A stretch of 64,000 bases of DNA, taken from assembly GCA_001599755.1 (NCBI GenBank), contig BCHX01000007.1, positions 2,480,001-2,544,000 of the forward strand, given 5' to 3'. The notes under the pieces are model-generated. The model did no database searches. It saw nothing but the letters and a program-made list of their open reading frames with translations, and was not told the DNA's origin. A program made the translations under genes and the position numbers. Positions 1-11,617 of the stretch are shown in pieces; position 1 is the first letter of the stretch, and each line of letters begins with the position of its first letter. Origin of the DNA: Gliomastix tumulicola. Its lineage: Eukaryota > Ascomycota > Sordariomycetes > Hypocreales > Bionectriaceae.

Positions 1-1
1 G

Positions 2-1722
2 AGTGTCGATGAGACGACAATTGTATCCTCAACAGAGCCTGTCGACGAGACCCCCGACCTTTCCACCACCACTTGCTCTGAAACGTCGTCCACCACGACA
101 GATGCAGCGTCACCCTCGGAAGAGGTCTCGGAAACTCCTCAAACGTCCGACTGCGAGACTTCAACCAGCACAAACGAGAAGCTCCCAACGAGCATCAGCA
201 CGACCACGACCTCGACTACTACTTCCAGTACGCCCGCCTTTACCACATCGGCAGAACCGACTAGCCTCACCTCCGAGGAAGCTACGTCCACAACGACGGA
301 GTCAATTCCTTCTACATCAGATGACTTGATCTCCAGCACGTTGGTCACTAGTACTTCGACCTCTAGCACATCAGTCTTCAGCACGTCAACCTCCAGTCTG
401 TCGACCGAGTCTACTACGACCTCGCATTTCGACGACGACACCACCTCTTCTCTTCCTTCGACGACAACTGCGTCTGCTCCCCAGCACACGAGCCCTCCCC
501 GTAACGGATATTACCCGGTAGACATCGTGGATGAGCTAAGAGATGAGAGCATTGACAAGCTCGAGGCGCATCTCCAGGAGAAGTCCAGTGGGTGCACACT
601 GGAGAACGCAAAGGTCCGCAGAGAGTGGAGCGACCTGCCCGTCAAGCAGAGGGAGGAGTATATCGACGCTGTCCTCTGCCTCCAATCACTGCCTGCGAAG
701 ACCGGTTCCAGCGCACCGGGAGCCCGCAGTCGTTTTGACGACTTTCTTGCTGTTCACATCAAGCAGACCGATTACATTCATGGCACAGTAAGGACCCAGC
801 CATCCCTCAGCTTGGAGAGAGGAACATCGATCTAACGTATCTAGGCCAACTTCTTGACGTGGCACCGCTATTTCTTGTTCACGTATGAGAAAGCCCTGAA
901 GGAAGAGTGTGGCTACGCGGGCGAGCATCCTGTAAGTCGGACTATCTACATCCAACCTGGCGTAGTAAAGGGGACTGAAGACTGACACGATGATAGTACT
1001 GGAACTGGGACCGATATGCCGCCGATCCTGCCGGCTCTCCATTGTTCAACGGCAACGCGTCCAGTATCAGTGGTGGCTCGACCAATGGTGGATGTGTGGG
1101 ATCTGGTCCTTTCAAAGAGTAAGCCTACTAACAAGACATCCTGCGAGGGCATAAAATGATGCTGATGCTTATTCACCACAGCATGGCCGTCAATATGGGC
1201 CCGGGACCTTCTCTGAAGTACAATCCTCGCTGCCTCAAGCGAGATATGAGTGCTCGATGGGCAGCACAGACGACCGTGGAGACGGTGTACCCCCTCATCA
1301 CCCAGAGCAACGACATCGCCAGATTCCAGGACACATTCCAGAACCCGGGTAACGCTCACGCTGGTGGTCACTTTACCATTGGTGGCGATCCTGGTGGTGT
1401 AAGTTGCATCCTGCATGACTTGCTCGTGTACAGTATGAGGTTTAATTACTGACGCGGTGAATAAAAGGACATTTACGCCTCCGCGGGAGACCCTGCATTC
1501 TACCTTCACCATGCCATGGTCGACCGCGTGTACTGGCTGTGGCAGCTGCAGGACCTCGACACTCGTCTGCACACTGTTGCTGGGCAGAACAAGCAGACGA
1601 GGGGACCAGGAGCCTTGACTGATTTGGTTGATCTTGGAATTAATGGTGGAAATGTTGAGATTGGCGACCTTCTTGACACTATGGGTGGTCTTGATGGAGA
1701 GCTGTGTTACATTTACGCGTAA
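2..1722 (+). CDS. Tyrosinase-domain protein, 5' end outside window
   Basis: This is a type-3 copper tyrosinase family protein, which oxidises phenols to quinones. The frame is already open at base 2, so the N-terminus is cut off by the window. Exons read as 2-787, 845-931, 997-1118, 1182-1398 and 1468-1722, with GT-AG introns. The first 160 or so visible residues are a Ser/Thr-rich mucin-like stretch, probably O-glycosylated. The copper-A part is His-Gly-Thr-Ala-Asn-Phe-Leu-Thr-Trp-His-Arg-Tyr-Phe, split by intron 1. Copper B shows NAHAGGHF and, in the last exon, FYLHHAMVDRVYWLWQ. It ends shortly after the catalytic core, without the long C-terminal shielding domain of classical tyrosinases. 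Secretion is inferred from the mucin-like region, but the signal peptide cannot be seen. The physiological substrate is unknown. Confidence 0.88.
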
Positions 1723-2227
1723 TTAGTACGGCATTTCGACTTCCATGAATACCAAAGTATGAAATCGAAGGAGGAACGAAGATGGGCTAGACTCTCAGCA
1801 CGTGGCATTGGCGCGGCATTTGACGCGGCATTCTCCTAATGAGAAATGATCAAGGCGGAGTTCAGCTACTCATGTTTCGCCCGCCTGCTGGAAATCGTAA
1901 TGGGAGCTTGAAGTGTAGACGGCTTTCCCTTAGCCCGTGAAACGATCGATCGAAGACCCAGCCGCTACCTACTCTCGTGCTGGCTGATACCCGTGTTCGT
2001 GGAGTCGGGATGAAAGGTCGCGTGTAGAGCGTCGTTTTTTAACACTTTTATTGCCACCTCGACAGTCAGAATTTAGCATGTTATACTCACATGGTTAACA
2101 TGAATCCTTTTCCTCGTATCCTAATATTGAGATTAGAAAATACATCTACTGCTGTTTTAAGTGGCAGAGAATGGCCCTGCCAGTCATTGGTAACACGAGA
2201 GCTGTCCATACCGCCTGCAATCCTCGA
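1723..2227. other. Intergenic, convergent 3' ends
   Basis: This lies between the tyrosinase and the oppositely oriented DUF2264 gene, so it holds two 3' UTRs. Apart from short A/T runs near 2035-2160 that could serve polyadenylation, I see no gene or repeat here. Confidence 0.6.
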
Positions 2228-4484
2228 TCATGCGCTGACCACGATGTAGGCTCCTGTCTCGTCGGCTTTCTGATCCAGGGAGACGGTTGGACAATTAAGC
2301 CAGCGGTCCTTCAAATCACTTGGCCCAGCCACCTGCTTCCCCTCAAAGACCTCTTGGCTAATCGCAAATACAGACTCGACAATGACGATCTCGCTCCCTG
2401 CTTCCAAATCCTGACCAATGCTGTAGGTGGCTATCGGTATCACGGACCTTTGACTGACGAGATTCGTGTTGGCGTCCGGCTTCAGCGCCCTCGACTCCAG
2501 AATCAGGTCGTTGGGGGAGTAATAGCGAGCGCGAATGCCACTGGCTCCCGCGCTTGACAGAACGAGCGTCGAGTCTGTGCCCTCGTAAATTCCCTCAGAG
2601 CCGATCCGAATATCATCAGACAGGGTATCGTGCTTCGGTAGATCTCGTCCACTAGAGGCTTCGCGACCGGAGATCGCGAATCCGCCGCCGACAATATGCA
2701 GAGATCTCAGCTTGTCTCGATTCACGACACGATGAATACGAGTATGCCAGTCAGGCCATTGCGTGGTTGGTGGGACGAGCGTCGTGTCGACAGCCACCGC
2801 TCGATCTCCCCAGGGATACCATCTGACCTTGGCAGCCTGAACGACCTCTGGATTGGACGTGGATTTGACCGTCGCGTCGATAAACTCCACCTCGTCACAC
2901 TTCCACTTCACTGCCCAGGTTTCTGCCCCATCGCGGCTCAGCGCAAGACTGTTGTCCGGGGCGATTTGCTGGATCAGAGGGCCGGTGGGCACTGAGAAAG
3001 CGAAGGCCGACGAATACGCGAACTTGCAGTACTTGGCCTGAGTGGCTTTCATCGGCCAGCCGACAAACTGCCCCGGTGTCAGCATGAAGTGGTGGCTCCC
3101 CCTTGGATGGTTGCAGAGAATCTGCTCTGGCCCTGGCAAGAGGGTGGCTTTCTCCCACGCCGGATATGGGACTTCTTCTGAAGTCCAGAAGGGGTCTGTC
3201 TCGGGCAGGCTGACGGCGATGAGAGTCTTGAGACACCAGTATGGGGACTGGGGCGAGTTGTAATCTTCGGAGAGATACATTTGCCTGGCAAAGGTCAATA
3301 TTAGCGACGCAACAGGATCAGGAGGTTGCTGTTGTCTTACGGATAAAGCCACCCGATGTTGAACGTGCCGTCGGCGTGGAAGATGTGGTCTGAGTGTGTA
3401 GCCCACCAGCGGAGATGGCGAAGAAGGAATCCCTTGAGGGCACCGGGGCTGTCGAGAGGAGAAGGGAAATCTTTGACGCCGGCAACAGCGGCTGCAGCGA
3501 AGAAGCCTCCACATGCAAATCTGTATGTCAACGATCTTCCAAACGGAATTGCGGCACCTGGGTAACGGGAACCGAGTCAGCGCTACAGTAAAAGCTATGG
3601 GCAGTTCCATGCGTACCTTGAGCGTCGAAATATCTCCAAAATCCTGCCCCAAAATCCCTGGCACGCTGACGGTAGTTGTCCGCCCTCTCAGGATCAATGT
3701 CTCCAGCGAACTTGATATACAGCAGCTGACTGAACTGGATGGCGAAACTGCCAGAGTAGTAATCAGCCTGTCGGCCAACGCCCACTGCATCCCGTCGACG
3801 AGTATTCTGGGCCTCGGCTTCCTCGCGCTCCGCGCCGCTTCGTGATAGCCAAGGCCCATCTGCCGACCAGCCATCTGATCTGTAGAAGGTGTCCAGCAGG
3901 TCCATATCTTCCGCTATCTGTGGCCGCACATTCTCCGAAGGCTCGTCGAGGACCTTCAGTAAGGCCAAATTGGCGAAGACTCGGAACCAACGCCAGTTGT
4001 TCAGGGGCATCGGGAGCCCGTTGAGGGTGCGAAGCCAAGTCGCGAGGTTGGCTTTGGAAGCATCGTCGAGGGGGCCAACGAGCTTCTGGGGCGCCGCAAG
4101 CAGGGCGAATGACAGAGTCTCTGCCTCGACCATGCGTTGGTTGATATCCGTTATCGTACCCCAATACTCAGGGTGGTTGGGATCTGTCCCCGCGATAAAT
4201 CCTTGAATCCATGGCGCGGTTAGATCCTCGAGTTCTTTCGCGAGATCGGGTTCCGACAGGTCGTCGATTTGGAGTAGAGCAGCGACAGCCCATAGCGGCC
4301 GGGCGAACCCTTCGAGATGGGCTGCCGTCTCATCAAAGTGAGCGCCCGTTTCTACTGGGATCTTGATGCGAGCTTTGTCAGGAGAGAAGTACGGTGTAAG
4401 CGGCCGAAGCAGTGCGAGCGCTGCTCTGACAACATCAGAACGCGTCCGAAACGGATTATCGGAGAATCCTTGCAGGGGAGGCAT
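2228..4484 (-). CDS. DUF2264 domain protein
   Basis: This is a 713-residue DUF2264-family protein in three exons: 4484-3617, 3557-3341 and 3284-2228. The N-terminal two thirds look like an alpha/alpha-barrel similar to glycan-active enzymes, with motifs such as PLNNWRWFRVFANLAL, DGWSADGP, YYSGSFAIQFSQLLY, FGRSLTYRFACGGFFAA and GWLYPQMYLSEDYNSPQSPYW. The C-terminal third is a beta-rich sheet-like region. There is no signal peptide, so it is probably intracellular. The biochemical role of the family is not settled. It sits next to a transporter, a regulator and a GH88 unsaturated glucuronyl hydrolase, which suggests a part in breaking down imported uronic-acid oligosaccharides. That is inference from context. 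The three exons join in frame, and the start at 4484 gives the expected family N-terminus (NPFRTRSDV). Confidence 0.85.
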
Positions 4485-4733
4485 GTTGAAAGCAGCTGCA
4501 CAATGGATCTAGACCAGACAGACATTCGACAGCATGCCGTCGCCGTCGGTCTTTTACGTCAACGAACGCAGAGCAACTCCACAATCATGCATCGGATGTC
4601 GGATGAAACTTGGTATTCTGTGGCTCTGGCTCCATATCTTACGAACTACCTCCAAGCCACTTCGCATCGCCGTCTTACTAGCGCTGCTAACACGAAATGA
4701 CTGGAAGCACAGTACTCCTTACAGTACGAACTT

Positions 4734-6691
4734 TTAAGCAATATGCTCCACCTTGTCGCCCTTCAGGTCGTCTGGGTCTTCTGCCGTCTCATGCAGCTCC
4801 TTCTGATGCTTCTCCCACCTATGATGGAGAAAGAACCCGAGAGTCAGGAAGCCCCACGCTCCCAGGATGAAGAAGAAATTCACAATGAAGCCCTTCTTCC
4901 ACCGCGGAGCCTCAACGACCGGGAAAGCGACGAGTGGGTAGAAAGAGTTGATGGCGAACCCGAGTGTCTATGCAACCGGCGCCAAAGGTCAGCGAGATCT
5001 CGTGGAATGTCCCGCCGACCGTGTTTGACTTACAATCATGCTGCCGTTGAAGAATGCCCTGGCTTCAGCACTGTCTTTGAGCCACCAGTTGACGGTCGGG
5101 ACGAGGATTGGCGTTACGGCCGCGCTCACTCCGAAGAGATAAAACGCCACGAACTAGCACAAGTCAGCAAATTGGACTTTGATTTTGGCATGTATGGGCA
5201 TAATCATACCTTGAGATCATGCGGAATATCCCATACCCTGTGTCATAGTAGGTTAGTTTGAGCTCCAAGAGGAAGGGAGGCGACTCACATCATGCAGATA
5301 TTGGCAAACATGAAGACCGCCATCACAATCTGGTAGATGACCCAGGTAGGATAGACCATGCAAAGATTAGTCACGATGATGGTCACGACCACTGACACCC
5401 CCTGAGCTCCAGTGGGGATCGTGTTGACCTGCGGGATGGTGTAGGTCCCGTAGCGATTTGCCAGATCCTTGAGCCAGATTGCCATCTGTCCATGAGGATA
5501 CGCTCCGCTGAGGAACAGAATATAGGCCAGAACACCGAGATACCAGTGCCACCGAAGGAACACTCGCTTCAGGAGCGCCTTTGTGATCTTCTTGGGCTCC
5601 TCGACACCGGCCTCACGCATGCGGAGTTTGCCCAGCTCGTACTCTCTCTCCGTCATCCACCAGATCTTGCCGCTCATGGGCATCCCGGGGAAGATGAAGA
5701 AGCCAAGGATGGACAGGGGAAGGGAGATGGAGCCATCGATGATGAAGAGCCATCTCCATCCGGACATGCCTCCCACTCCATTGAGGTTCGTGTACGCCGC
5801 TGCCTGCATGTATCCGCCGAACATGACCCCGATGTTGTTTGATCTGATCATCTTGTCAAAAGTCGTCCTTACAGTCAAGGCCGAAATATGGTGCGGAAGG
5901 TACTTACACATACCACAAGCCCGCTCGCTTGAAAAGCTCCTCTGGCTTGTACCAGGACGACAGGATGAACAGGCATCCGGATGCAACCGGCGTCTCAAGA
6001 ACACCGAGAAGGAACCGAGTCCCATAGATTTGAGGGGCCGACTTCAGCTGCGATTGGGCAAATGTCAGGATGCTCCATAGGACCTCGCACGTGGGCAGGA
6101 ACCATCGCGTGTACTGGGGTCTGGAGAAAAAGAGCATCGCTGGGATCTGGGTGATGATGTACCCCAGGTTGTAGAACAGGGGGAACTAGCCGGTTGTTAG
6201 TATTGGCCGACTAATTTTACGACACGAACCACCCAGCTGCAATATTGTGTACCTTGGAGTACCTTTCATGTGTCAGTTTGGGAACTTTCCGCACTAACGA
6301 ATACACGGACTCACTCATTTCCATTCAGATTCAACTCTTCTTTCATGCCAGACACGTAGGCACTGTTGATGTTCGACTGGTCCAACCACTTCAAGAAGAA
6401 CGCAATCGACGTGAACGTCAGCATGAAGGCGTCGAGCTTACGCAGAAAGCGCCTCTCTTCTTTAGGGTAGTGTGAGGGATACCAGTTGAAGAGGTACAGC
6501 CACGCAACCCACACATTGCGCTTGGGTGCTTCCTTCACCTCCCGGTCCTGGATCTCCTCTCCAAGTTCTTCCAGCACATTGGAAGCGGAGACAGCTGCGG
6601 GTGCAACATCTCGAACGATGGGCTGATCGTTAGTGTTGGAGGGTGGGCGCACAGACTGTTGAGACGGTTCCGCTTCGCTTCTGATGTCCAT
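4734..6691 (-). CDS. MFS transporter, allantoate/pantothenate permease type
   Basis: This is a major facilitator of the fungal Dal5/Liz1/Seo1 anion:cation symporter group, with 530 residues in seven exons: 6691-6315, 6262-6253, 6185-5918, 5844-5289, 5237-5210, 5153-5034 and 4967-4734. The family signature at the first membrane segment is FFLKWLDQSNINSAYVSGMK. GTRFLLGVLETPVASG marks the middle of the N-terminal bundle, and GGMSGWRWLFIIDG follows it. The C-terminus is cytosolic and acidic (DPDDLKGDKVEHIA). Exon 2 is only 10 nt and exon 5 only 28 nt, yet all joins keep the frame. These carriers usually import carboxylates. Beside GH88 and DUF2264 genes, an unsaturated uronate or oligouronide is a reasonable but unproven substrate. 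It shares a divergent promoter region with the Zn2Cys6 gene at 7274. Confidence 0.88.
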
Positions 6692-7273
6692 CTTGGAAAG
6701 CCTCAGAAAGAAGATAATGCGGAGGAACTATCATGCAACTTTAAGTTTAAAAACTGGATCATGTCAATTTATACCTCAAGTCAACGGTCTCATGTTCAAT
6801 CGCTCCAATACTCGTCCAGCGTTGTAATGTGTGGTGTTGCCCCAATTTGCCGAAGGAATATCACGTCGTGATAGACGCATAACTACGCGCCAGTTGTCTC
6901 CGGACCGGTGACTGGAGCGGCAAACAGACTAAAGACGCTAACCCCTCACTTCACCCATGCCCGGGCATCGGGCGAATTGCACGCGATGCATCCCATATTC
7001 CCAATCCCGCCTCCAGCGGCTTTTCCCCGCAGTTCTTAGTGTGCACTCTCGCTCCTGTCGGCTCAAAAGCCAGTGGACTCGTGCTTTTAGTCTCGTGTTC
7101 TTGGATGCGGGGGAAAGGGTCTGTCGTTGCTTAAAGGTATGCACGACCCCATGTTTCAGGGACGCTCGAATCGCCGGCCGTTCATTCCGGCGTTGGGCCG
7201 AAACACTCCCCCCCTCCCGAGACGTTTCTGAGTGGTCTTTCACCAGCTGTTTCTGCCGCCTGCCTCCACTGCC
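6692..7273. promoter_or_regulatory. Divergent promoter region, MFS / Zn2Cys6 gene
   Basis: This 582-bp region separates the start codons of the transporter (minus) and the regulator (plus). It must carry both promoters. No clear TATA box, repeat or further gene is visible. The arrangement would let the regulator control both genes from one set of sites. Confidence 0.55.
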
Positions 7274-10147
7274 ATGGATGGGGCTTCCATTACCGAGAGG
7301 GACGGGCTGCCCGTCAGCGTCACCGTCGGTATGCCGGCGAGTAGTGCGGAGAGCACCGCTGAGAGTGAGGTGCCGTCCTGCCAGGGATGCAGGCGCCGCA
7401 AGCTGAGGTGCTCTCGCGAGCAGCCTATCTGTCTGCACTGTAAGAGACTGGGTATGTATATCACTCTTCTATCTTTGATCCCTAATGCAGTAGCTATATC
7501 TGACAATTATCAGAATCACCCTGTGTGTACGATATCAAGAAAAACAAGCCGGGTATCAAGCCCGGAGCCGTGGGCAACCTGAGCCGCCGAGTCGGTACGA
7601 TCTACGTGTCCCCCCAATTACCAACCAATATTTGTCTGACGTGACTTCCAGATGCTTTAGAAGAGGTCGTCTTTCACAAGGAGCAAAGTCAAGATGGATC
7701 CTCGTCTACCAATGGGTTCCACGGTTCCGAGAATGTGGTCAACATCCTGGCAACGCTCGCGAGGGAGCTGCAAAAGTTGAACTCACCCCGGGCCCGAGAC
7801 CCTTCGACTCTACCGATCGACGCGAGAGACCACGCCGTGATATCCCCGACTGCCTCTCATACATCGAGCCGATACGAGTCCGGGTCACGACCAGACAGAC
7901 CGAGCAAGCGACGACGAGTGGACAGCTGCGGCAACCCCAATGTTGATCTATCTCTGCCCTTGAAAGAAGATCTGGTAGACATTACTACAAGTCTGCCGCC
8001 GGCGGATATACTTGAAGAGACGATCAATGTCTACTTTGAGTTCGTCCAGCCGTGGATTCCGATCATCCACGAGACGCAGTTCCGGAGGCGCATTCACAAT
8101 CCCGAGGAGCTCCCGCACCTGGTTGTCGTCCTGCATGCCATAGTGACGGCCGCCATTCGGTTTGTTGATCCGTCAGTGGCAATGTCCGCCGACGAAGTGG
8201 AAAAGGTGACTAGGCAGTCACGGAACTTTGTCACCCTGACAGCCATGGATAGGCTGTCTGTTGAGAACCTCCAGGCACTGATTATCCTGGCATTCAATGA
8301 TGTGAGTACACCAAGGCTGCGAGAGTACTGCTTTGTGCTTGTACCGGTGCTAATCATCCCCCTCCATACAGATTGGTTACGGAGAAGCATCTAAAGCCTG
8401 GTCGAACGTCGGATCGCTCACTCGAACGGTCGAATACCTACAGCTCAGCGTAGAGTCAGATGCTCAGCGAGAAGCTTCATTGCTGAAGCCTCTTAGCTTG
8501 ATCTCCCCGGCGCGAGACTGGACAGAGGAAGAACAACGACGGCGCGTGTTTTGGAATGTGTTCTGTCTGGATAGGTATGTACATACCCTCCCCTTTGACA
8601 AACCACATACTGACTCGTCATCCAGGTTTTGCTCGGTGACAACAGGGTACTGCAAAGCAACTGCGAGAGCTTCATCCATCCATGCTAACCAATTGATAGA
8701 TGGCATACGAGTCTTACTTCAGACGATGTCCAGCGCCGCCTCCCAGCCGATGGTGGCCTGTGGCACAAAGAAGAGCCTGTAACGACTCCTTATTTCGGCA
8801 TATGGGATCGCTCCGTGGCCAAGATCGGACATTCGATAGCGTTTTTACCGGGGAACTACCCGAGCCCTGAGACAGCCGATGCACCGAACACAATATCGAA
8901 TCCATCAGAATCCCCCAACACAGGACCGAACCATGTCGACATGACCACCGTCGGGGCGTTTGCCTACTGTATCGAAGCAACCGAGTCTCTCAGCCGAATC
9001 ACTACATACTTCCTGCAGCAGAAGATCAACTTCAACGACAGGCAGGAGGTCAGCCAATGGCTCACGCGGTTCAAAGAGCTCGACCTCAGACTCGTGCAGT
9101 AAGTGGGATTGATCAATAATAGGACAGTGCAGGCGCTAAGACGAAAACCTCAGCTGGAAGATGTTCTTGCCGCAACGGTGGAAGGACTCAAACATTTCCC
9201 GTCAAAGTGCTGTGGTCAACATGGACCCAAACCTCACGTTGGCCCATGTGACTCACAACACGTCGATGATCTTGCTCCATCAGCGAATCGCATACCCGAA
9301 TCCCGAATGGGAGAGCAAGTTCAAACTTCCGAGCTTCTGCAGCGCGGAGACTTGCCAAGTTGCCAGCGTCGAGACCGCGTCCATCACGCAGAAGTACCTC
9401 AAGTATACGTCGCCATTCAGCCCTGTGACGAGCCAATTCGCGTTCTGTGTCTTCATCAGTGCGAGGGTCCTACTCGGTATGTAACATCTAACAAGAGCAC
9501 CGCAGATCAGGATACTGATATTGTGATTAGTTCAATGGCGACACTACAAGACAAACCTGGCTGAGGAATTTTACACACTGCTTGACTCGCTGGATGAGAT
9601 GGCCAAGCGATGGATAGGACCAATCTTGGCCCCCAAAAGAGCTAGTTGCCTTGCAAGCATCTACGCATCTCATTTACGGGCTTTGCATACCCGCTGTGAA
9701 GCAGACCCGGAGTATGAGATAGACGTGCTTGGGTACGCAAGTGATGCCATACACATCTCAGGCGCGTGGGCGTCGAATGCCGGCGGTCAAGGATTGGCGC
9801 CGCTTCCCGACTTTGCAAGGCGCGGACAACACCAACTTGATGTACGCGCCAATGCAATGGCAGGCGATCAAAGTCGCCCTCAAGTCGAGGGTATCTCGCC
9901 AGGTTCAAGGCCCAATGGGACGACAAATTCGGAGGTGGTCGATCATCAGACGATCCAAGCTTGCCATCAGCAGGGCTTCATGGCCCGAGATGATAGCCAG
10001 TCCCAATCTGACGGACTCGCTGCCATCTCACATACTCTCTTGAACGATGACTTCCTAGCCATGGATCGGATCATCAGTCTTGACGATATGATCTTTGCAG
10101 CACCGGTTGGATCACCACTGCCTTGGATGACGGCGGACATGGGTTAG
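7274..10147 (+). CDS. Zn2Cys6 transcription factor with fungal-specific (MHR) domain
   Basis: This is a nuclear binuclear-zinc-cluster regulator of 823 residues in eight exons: 7274-7451, 7514-7594, 7652-8301, 8372-8574, 8626-8646, 8700-9098, 9154-9476 and 9531-10147. The zinc cluster is CQGCRRRKLRCSREQPICLHCKRLG, with the last cysteine supplied by exon 2 (ESPCVYD). A basic stretch PSKRRRVD near residue 185 may be a nuclear signal. The middle homology region includes YFEFVQPWIPIIHETQFRRR and EEQRRRVFWNVFCLDR. Exon 5 is a 21-nt microexon. The start at 7274 has a good context (gccATGG); an in-frame ATG at 7232 would add 14 residues. Its place between the transporter and the GH88 gene makes it the likely local regulator of that group, which is inference. 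Confidence 0.88.
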
Positions 10148-10186
10148 ATAGTCTCTATTCCGAATATATGTGATCTAGTAATCAAT

Positions 10187-11617
10187 CTATACAAGTCCCA
10201 TCTTGAGCAGCCTGTTGCCGAACTCTATGAGGTAATAGTCACCGTACACGAGGCCATGATCCCAGTATCTCTTGTGATCCCTGGCGTTGTAATTAGCCGT
10301 CGCATTCTTCAGAATGGCGTCAAACCGACTGCCCTTCTCGACCTCCTGCACCGAAACGCCACAGCCGTCGAACACAATCTTGGACTTCTCCCGAGAGAGA
10401 GACAGATCAAGGGTATCCTTCACAATGGTGACGGCAAAGTCGCGGAACCTCTTGCTCTGGGTCGCATCACCAACGGCGTTGAGTGCCTGGGACAGGACAA
10501 GCAATCCGTTGGCAGCGATGATACCGGCGGATGAGTCCCTGAGAGGACTGCCATTCTCCAAGGGCGCGTCAAAGTCCCACACGGGGACATATCTTCCAAC
10601 CGTGTGGTCTTCGCCTGGTAATTCGACGTCCACCACGGGCGGGGATGTCTCGAGTCTCAAGATGAAGTACTCGGCCAGGCCGATGGCGGCCTTGAGAAAG
10701 TCTTCCTCCTGTGTCCAGAGATAGCTCTGCGAGTAGCCAAGAATAGCCCACGCTTGGCCTCGAGCCCAGGTTGACGTGGCGTTGTAGCCCTGGCCTGTCC
10801 GCTTCTCCTTGATCTCGCCGTTCCTGGGGTCGAAGTTGACCACGTGCGTAGTGCTGTAAAGCTTGCTTCCTTGCTTTCCCTCGCCCTCGTCTCGGAGGTG
10901 CGTTCCAAGGAGCGTTCGGGCGTGAGCAGCGGCGCTCTCCCACAAGGTCTTGTCGCCGCTGTGAGAAGAGGCGTAGAAGAGAAGATCCAGATTGCACATG
11001 GAATCGATGATGACGAGGAAATCCTCAGTCGTGCTGGTGATGCTGACGCCCTGCTGGTCCAAAATGTCCCAGCTGCGGATCGCCTTGACGGTCGAGTTGT
11101 ATCGGGTGTGAAGTGACTTGGCCGCCGTGACGATGGCATCCAGTGCCTTCGTGTCCAGTCCGACCTCCCACTTGACGCGCATGGAGGGCTGGATCATGAA
11201 GGACATGTCGTGCGTATCCTTCCGAGCCGCCATGCCATGGATGGGGCCTGCCCACTTCTCACCAAGCTCCCATAGCCGCTGAAGCAACGCTTCCTTGTTC
11301 TCGGCTGGAACTGTGTGGGGGAACTTGACTAGACGCTCAGCGAGCGAGAAGATGCTGCCGGGGAAGAAACCACATGTCCAGAAGTCGGCTTCCCTCAAGA
11401 TGTATTCCCCAGCATGAGACCCCGTCTGCAGAACGTACTCGGGGTACGCTATCGGAGGGTCCTGTGCATCTTTAGCCACGATGTAACACACAAGGGTGAA
11501 GACATAACCCACGTTGTTTTCAAGCCCGTTAATGGCAGCCTTGAGGATCTTGGCAGCGATGTTGTCCTCATATAAAGCGCCAAGCTGGAGCTTCAATGGC
11601 ACTTGTGGTTGGGACAT
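10187..11617 (-). CDS. GH88 unsaturated glucuronyl hydrolase
   Basis: This is an intronless 476-residue glycoside hydrolase of family 88. The family hydrates the 4,5-unsaturated uronic acid that polysaccharide lyases leave at the non-reducing end of oligosaccharides, releasing a keto-uronate. Family hallmarks in order are YILREADFWTCGFFPGS, MCNLDLLFYAS, the TSTWARGQAWAILGYSQSY loop, VPVWDFDAP with DSSAGIIAANGLL, and the C-terminal DHGLVYGDYYLIEFGNRLL. There is no signal peptide, so it acts inside the cell on imported oligomers, which fits the nearby MFS carrier. It is read toward the Zn2Cys6 gene, with only 39 bp between the two stop codons. The natural substrate (pectin, glucuronan or glycosaminoglycan fragments) cannot be decided from sequence. 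Confidence 0.92.
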   Translation of the reverse strand: MSQPQVPLKLQLGALYEDNIAAKILKAAINGLENNVGYVFTLVCYIVAKDAQDPPIAYPEYVLQTGSHAGEYILREADFWTCGFFPGSIFSLAERLVKFPHTVPAENKEALLQRLWELGEKWAGPIHGMAARKDTHDMSFMIQPSMRVKWEVGLDTKALDAIVTAAKSLHTRYNSTVKAIRSWDILDQQGVSITSTTEDFLVIIDSMCNLDLLFYASSHSGDKTLWESAAAHARTLLGTHLRDEGEGKQGSKLYSTTHVVNFDPRNGEIKEKRTGQGYNATSTWARGQAWAILGYSQSYLWTQEEDFLKAAIGLAEYFILRLETSPPVVDVELPGEDHTVGRYVPVWDFDAPLENGSPLRDSSAGIIAANGLLVLSQALNAVGDATQSKRFRDFAVTIVKDTLDLSLSREKSKIVFDGCGVSVQEVEKGSRFDAILKNATANYNARDHKRYWDHGLVYGDYYLIEFGNRLLKMGLV

